Below, one piece after another: positions 7,063 to 9,118 of a DNA stretch of 9,118 nucleotides. This stretch comes from Bacteroidota bacterium. Lineage in GTDB: Bacteria > Bacteroidota > Bacteroidia > Bacteroidales > UBA10428. Every line of letters starts with the position of its first letter. Position 1 is the stretch's first letter. The notes beneath the pieces were generated by a model, which saw nothing but the letters and a program-made list of their open reading frames with translations, did no database searches and had not been told where the DNA came from. Both the position numbers and the translations under genes were made by a program. The DNA lies in contig JAHEEB010000055.1 in NCBI GenBank assembly GCA_024640925.1, positions 1 to 9,118 on the forward strand. Direction: 5' to 3'.

Positions 7063-9118
7063 ATGTGCGCTAAAAAGAGTACTGTTACCGGAGTTAAGTT
7101 TATAAGGGTCTCGAAGGAAAGTAATATTCATTTTTTATATGGCACATATGATAATCCATTTCATGTAATAATTAAAGAAAATGGATATATTGTTGCTGAA
7201 GTACCAGATAATGGTTTTATGGGTGCTAATGCAGCTGGTATACAGCCAAATGTAAATTGGATATGGAGAGCTATTGGAGAAAATGGTCCGACATTTTCAA
7301 AAAGTGATGCTGGAACCTTGAAAGGTAAAAAAGTTAAAGGTTATATATCGAAAAATATGTGTGGAAGCGCATTGATGTGGATTGAAGCTTTTATACATAG
7401 TCCTGAGAACAAACATCCCACAGGTTTTTTTGTGTCTGGCAAATGTACACCTAAAATTGTCTCAGTTAAATGGCACAAATTTCAAAATGATAATAAAGGT
7501 GCAGAAATTAAAGAAACAGATGAAATTTATTTTGGCGATTTATTGCAATTACATATTGAAACAGAAGGATTAAATGGTGATTTTCTTGAAGTATTATTTG
7601 AGGCTGATAGAGATAAGACCATAGTTCATAAAACTTTTGGGCAAACTTATTTTGGCAAATTAATCATTAATGTGCCTATAAAAATTGTCTGGAGGAGTCA
7701 GTTGTATAACGCTTTGTACAGACCATTTTTTGGATCTTTGGATCTTAAAGTGATTATTAAAAATGAATCTCTTAATAATACAGGAAGCTATTTTGGAAAA
7801 CCACTAACAATTCAGAATGATATAAAAGAAAAAGCTATTGATAAAGGTAGTGCGGTTCCGGTAAATATTGGTAAGGTTTCAGCTGATCTACATAAATATG
7901 AACCCTGCTTATTTACAAGTATTTCTATAACAAATAATAAGCAAACTTATCTTCTTTTTGAAGAGGGGAAAGAAACTTCAGAATACAATAAAAATATAGA
8001 AATAGTAGCTGGAGATAAAGATAATAAAAAGGATATTTCAATTGATGTAAATGGTTTAAAAACCAACCCAGATGTTCAATGCTTCAAAGAAGGAGGACAT
8101 AAAGGAAATATATTTATCATCTATAATGAGCATTTACTTAAAGAAAAAACAGACTCAAGTTTAAAAATTAATGTCCCTTTCGATTATAGTGAATATAAAT
8201 TATTAAATATTTTTAAAACTTTTCTTCTATTCAATGTTAAACCTCAAAGACATATTATTAAAGTCAGCACATGTCGATATTGTGATGGTTTTGAAAAAAT
8301 AATTCCCATTATAGTATATCCTGATGTTGAGTGGGAGTTAGCTTTTCTTATAACTTTGGCACCAAGTTATAAATTGTCCGCAACTTTTGAGAGAGAAAAA
8401 CTCGAAGCCTATCATATGGGAGTTGGATTAAAAATGATCAATTCCTCATTAAATGTTAAGGCAAGTAGTCAGGGAGGACTTGGTTTTGATTTAGCTCTTA
8501 AATATAAGTTAGATACCACTAGGGAATATAATATAATTTCTGTTGGATTAAAAAATACAATTAGCAATATCATTGCAGTTTTTAATCTGGTTCATAAGGA
8601 ATTAGAAATATTTGATGGTAGAGGAACTGAAGGGGTTTCTGCAGCATTATCAAAAGGAGTTTTACCAAAGATTGATTTCACAATTGATCTTCCAAATATT
8701 GCATTAGCCCTAAGATGGTGTTTTAAGAATTCATCACAAAATGTTGTTGTTGCTGAATATACAGGTGCAATTGCTTTTAAACCATTGATAGGTTTAAAAA
8801 TAGGTGTTGATCTTATTTCAATTATTGGAAAAATACCTGGTGTAGGTACTGTAATTGACTGGGTTATATCAATTGTAGAAGCTATTACTAATAGTGATAT
8901 CTATATTACATTTGAAGTTTCAGCTGCATTAAAAGGCGAATTAAGCTTAGCCTATAACAAAATAGATGGCTTTAAAAATAAGGGTAAACAAAAAGTTGAA
9001 TTGGAAGCAGGTGTGGCGGTGAAAGCTGGAATTAAAAGTAATGATACTATTTTCGTTCCTATAACTACTAAGGATGGTATAACTGAAACAACAGAAATTG
9101 AAAAGTGGAAGGTGGAAG
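7063..9118 (+). CDS. Large candidate spike-borne T6SS effector, C terminus beyond window
   Basis: The frame is open from ATG 7063 to the right edge: 685 codons without a stop, so the true end and any C-terminal domain are missing. I recognise no catalytic family. No signal peptide is present (start MCAKKSTVTGVKFIRV), as expected for T6SS cargo. Residues 1-125 form an N-terminal module with GFMGANAAGIQPNVNWIWRA (51-70) and VKGYISKNMCGSALMWIEAF (91-110). Strand-rich, possibly Ig-like modules follow at about 130-235 and 265-420, ending with a C-R-Y-C pair (404-407) and IIPIIVYPDVEW (413-424). Residues 425-660 look like repeated amphipathic strands (for example YHMGVGLKMI and LGFDLALKYKL). These surround a strongly hydrophobic glycine-rich stretch at 572-608, including IGLKIGVDLISIIGKIPGVG. 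That stretch suggests membrane contact or a translocation region, by inference only. The position two bases after DUF4280 and the low GC support an effector role. A structural spike-associated protein is the alternative. Confidence 0.65.
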   Translation, partial: MCAKKSTVTGVKFIRVSKESNIHFLYGTYDNPFHVIIKENGYIVAEVPDNGFMGANAAGIQPNVNWIWRAIGENGPTFSKSDAGTLKGKKVKGYISKNMCGSALMWIEAFIHSPENKHPTGFFVSGKCTPKIVSVKWHKFQNDNKGAEIKETDEIYFGDLLQLHIETEGLNGDFLEVLFEADRDKTIVHKTFGQTYFGKLIINVPIKIVWRSQLYNALYRPFFGSLDLKVIIKNESLNNTGSYFGKPLTIQNDIKEKAIDKGSAVPVNIGKVSADLHKYEPCLFTSISITNNKQTYLLFEEGKETSEYNKNIEIVAGDKDNKKDISIDVNGLKTNPDVQCFKEGGHKGNIFIIYNEHLLKEKTDSSLKINVPFDYSEYKLLNIFKTFLLFNVKPQRHIIKVSTCRYCDGFEKIIPIIVYPDVEWELAFLITLAPSYKLSATFEREKLEAYHMGVGLKMINSSLNVKASSQGGLGFDLALKYKLDTTREYNIISVGLKNTISNIIAVFNLVHKELEIFDGRGTEGVSAALSKGVLPKIDFTIDLPNIALALRWCFKNSSQNVVVAEYTGAIAFKPLIGLKIGVDLISIIGKIPGVGTVIDWVISIVEAITNSDIYITFEVSAALKGELSLAYNKIDGFKNKGKQKVELEAGVAVKAGIKSNDTIFVPITTKDGITETTEIEKWKVE

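Noticed and set aside
7382..7573. 63-codon plus-strand frame inside the effector candidate
   Set aside because: It overlaps, in another frame, the continuous 685-codon frame from 7063, which has better context and protein-like content.

Overview
The window looks like a stretch of a Bacteroidota (Bacteroidales- or Flavobacteriia-like) chromosome carrying a type VI secretion system of the Bacteroidetes class (T6SSiii). The evidence is a recognisable TssN, a Bacteroidetes-type TssG, a short TssD (Hcp), a VgrG and a DUF4280 PAAR-like protein. The DNA is AT-rich, Shine-Dalgarno sites are absent or weak, and one TAnnTTTG-type -7 element is visible. No tRNA, rRNA, CRISPR array, insertion sequence or integrase was seen. 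The genus cannot be named from this sequence.

Left part, minus strand (1-1913): two structural genes read leftward. tssG (978-1913, baseplate) is followed after 133 bases by tssN (844 down to the window edge, polytopic inner-membrane protein, truncated by the edge). Centre (1914-3244): a 601-base non-coding stretch, a plus-strand gene for a small putative lipoprotein of unknown function (2515-3036), and the AT-rich leader of tssD. The leader contains a 17-base dyad that is echoed, with two further short motifs in the same order, just upstream of tssG.

Right part, plus strand (3245-9118): tssD (tube protein) stands alone, closed by a strong hairpin terminator. Then comes a tightly packed cassette: vgrG, an unrecognised 307-residue protein, a DUF4280 spike-tip protein, and a large open frame of at least 685 codons that runs off the window. 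Spacing is 3 bases, then a 4-base overlap (ATGA), then 2 bases, so the four genes are probably one transcript with coupled translation.

The proposed working order is: TssD forms the inner tube, VgrG the trimeric spike, DUF4280 the sharpened tip. The 307-residue protein is a candidate loading adaptor, and the last gene encodes a candidate spike-borne effector whose C-terminal (probably toxic) part and any immunity gene lie beyond base 9118. The cargo end of the cassette is clearly more AT-rich than the core of vgrG, as expected for an exchangeable module. The effector candidate and its adaptor are the most likely undescribed biology here.
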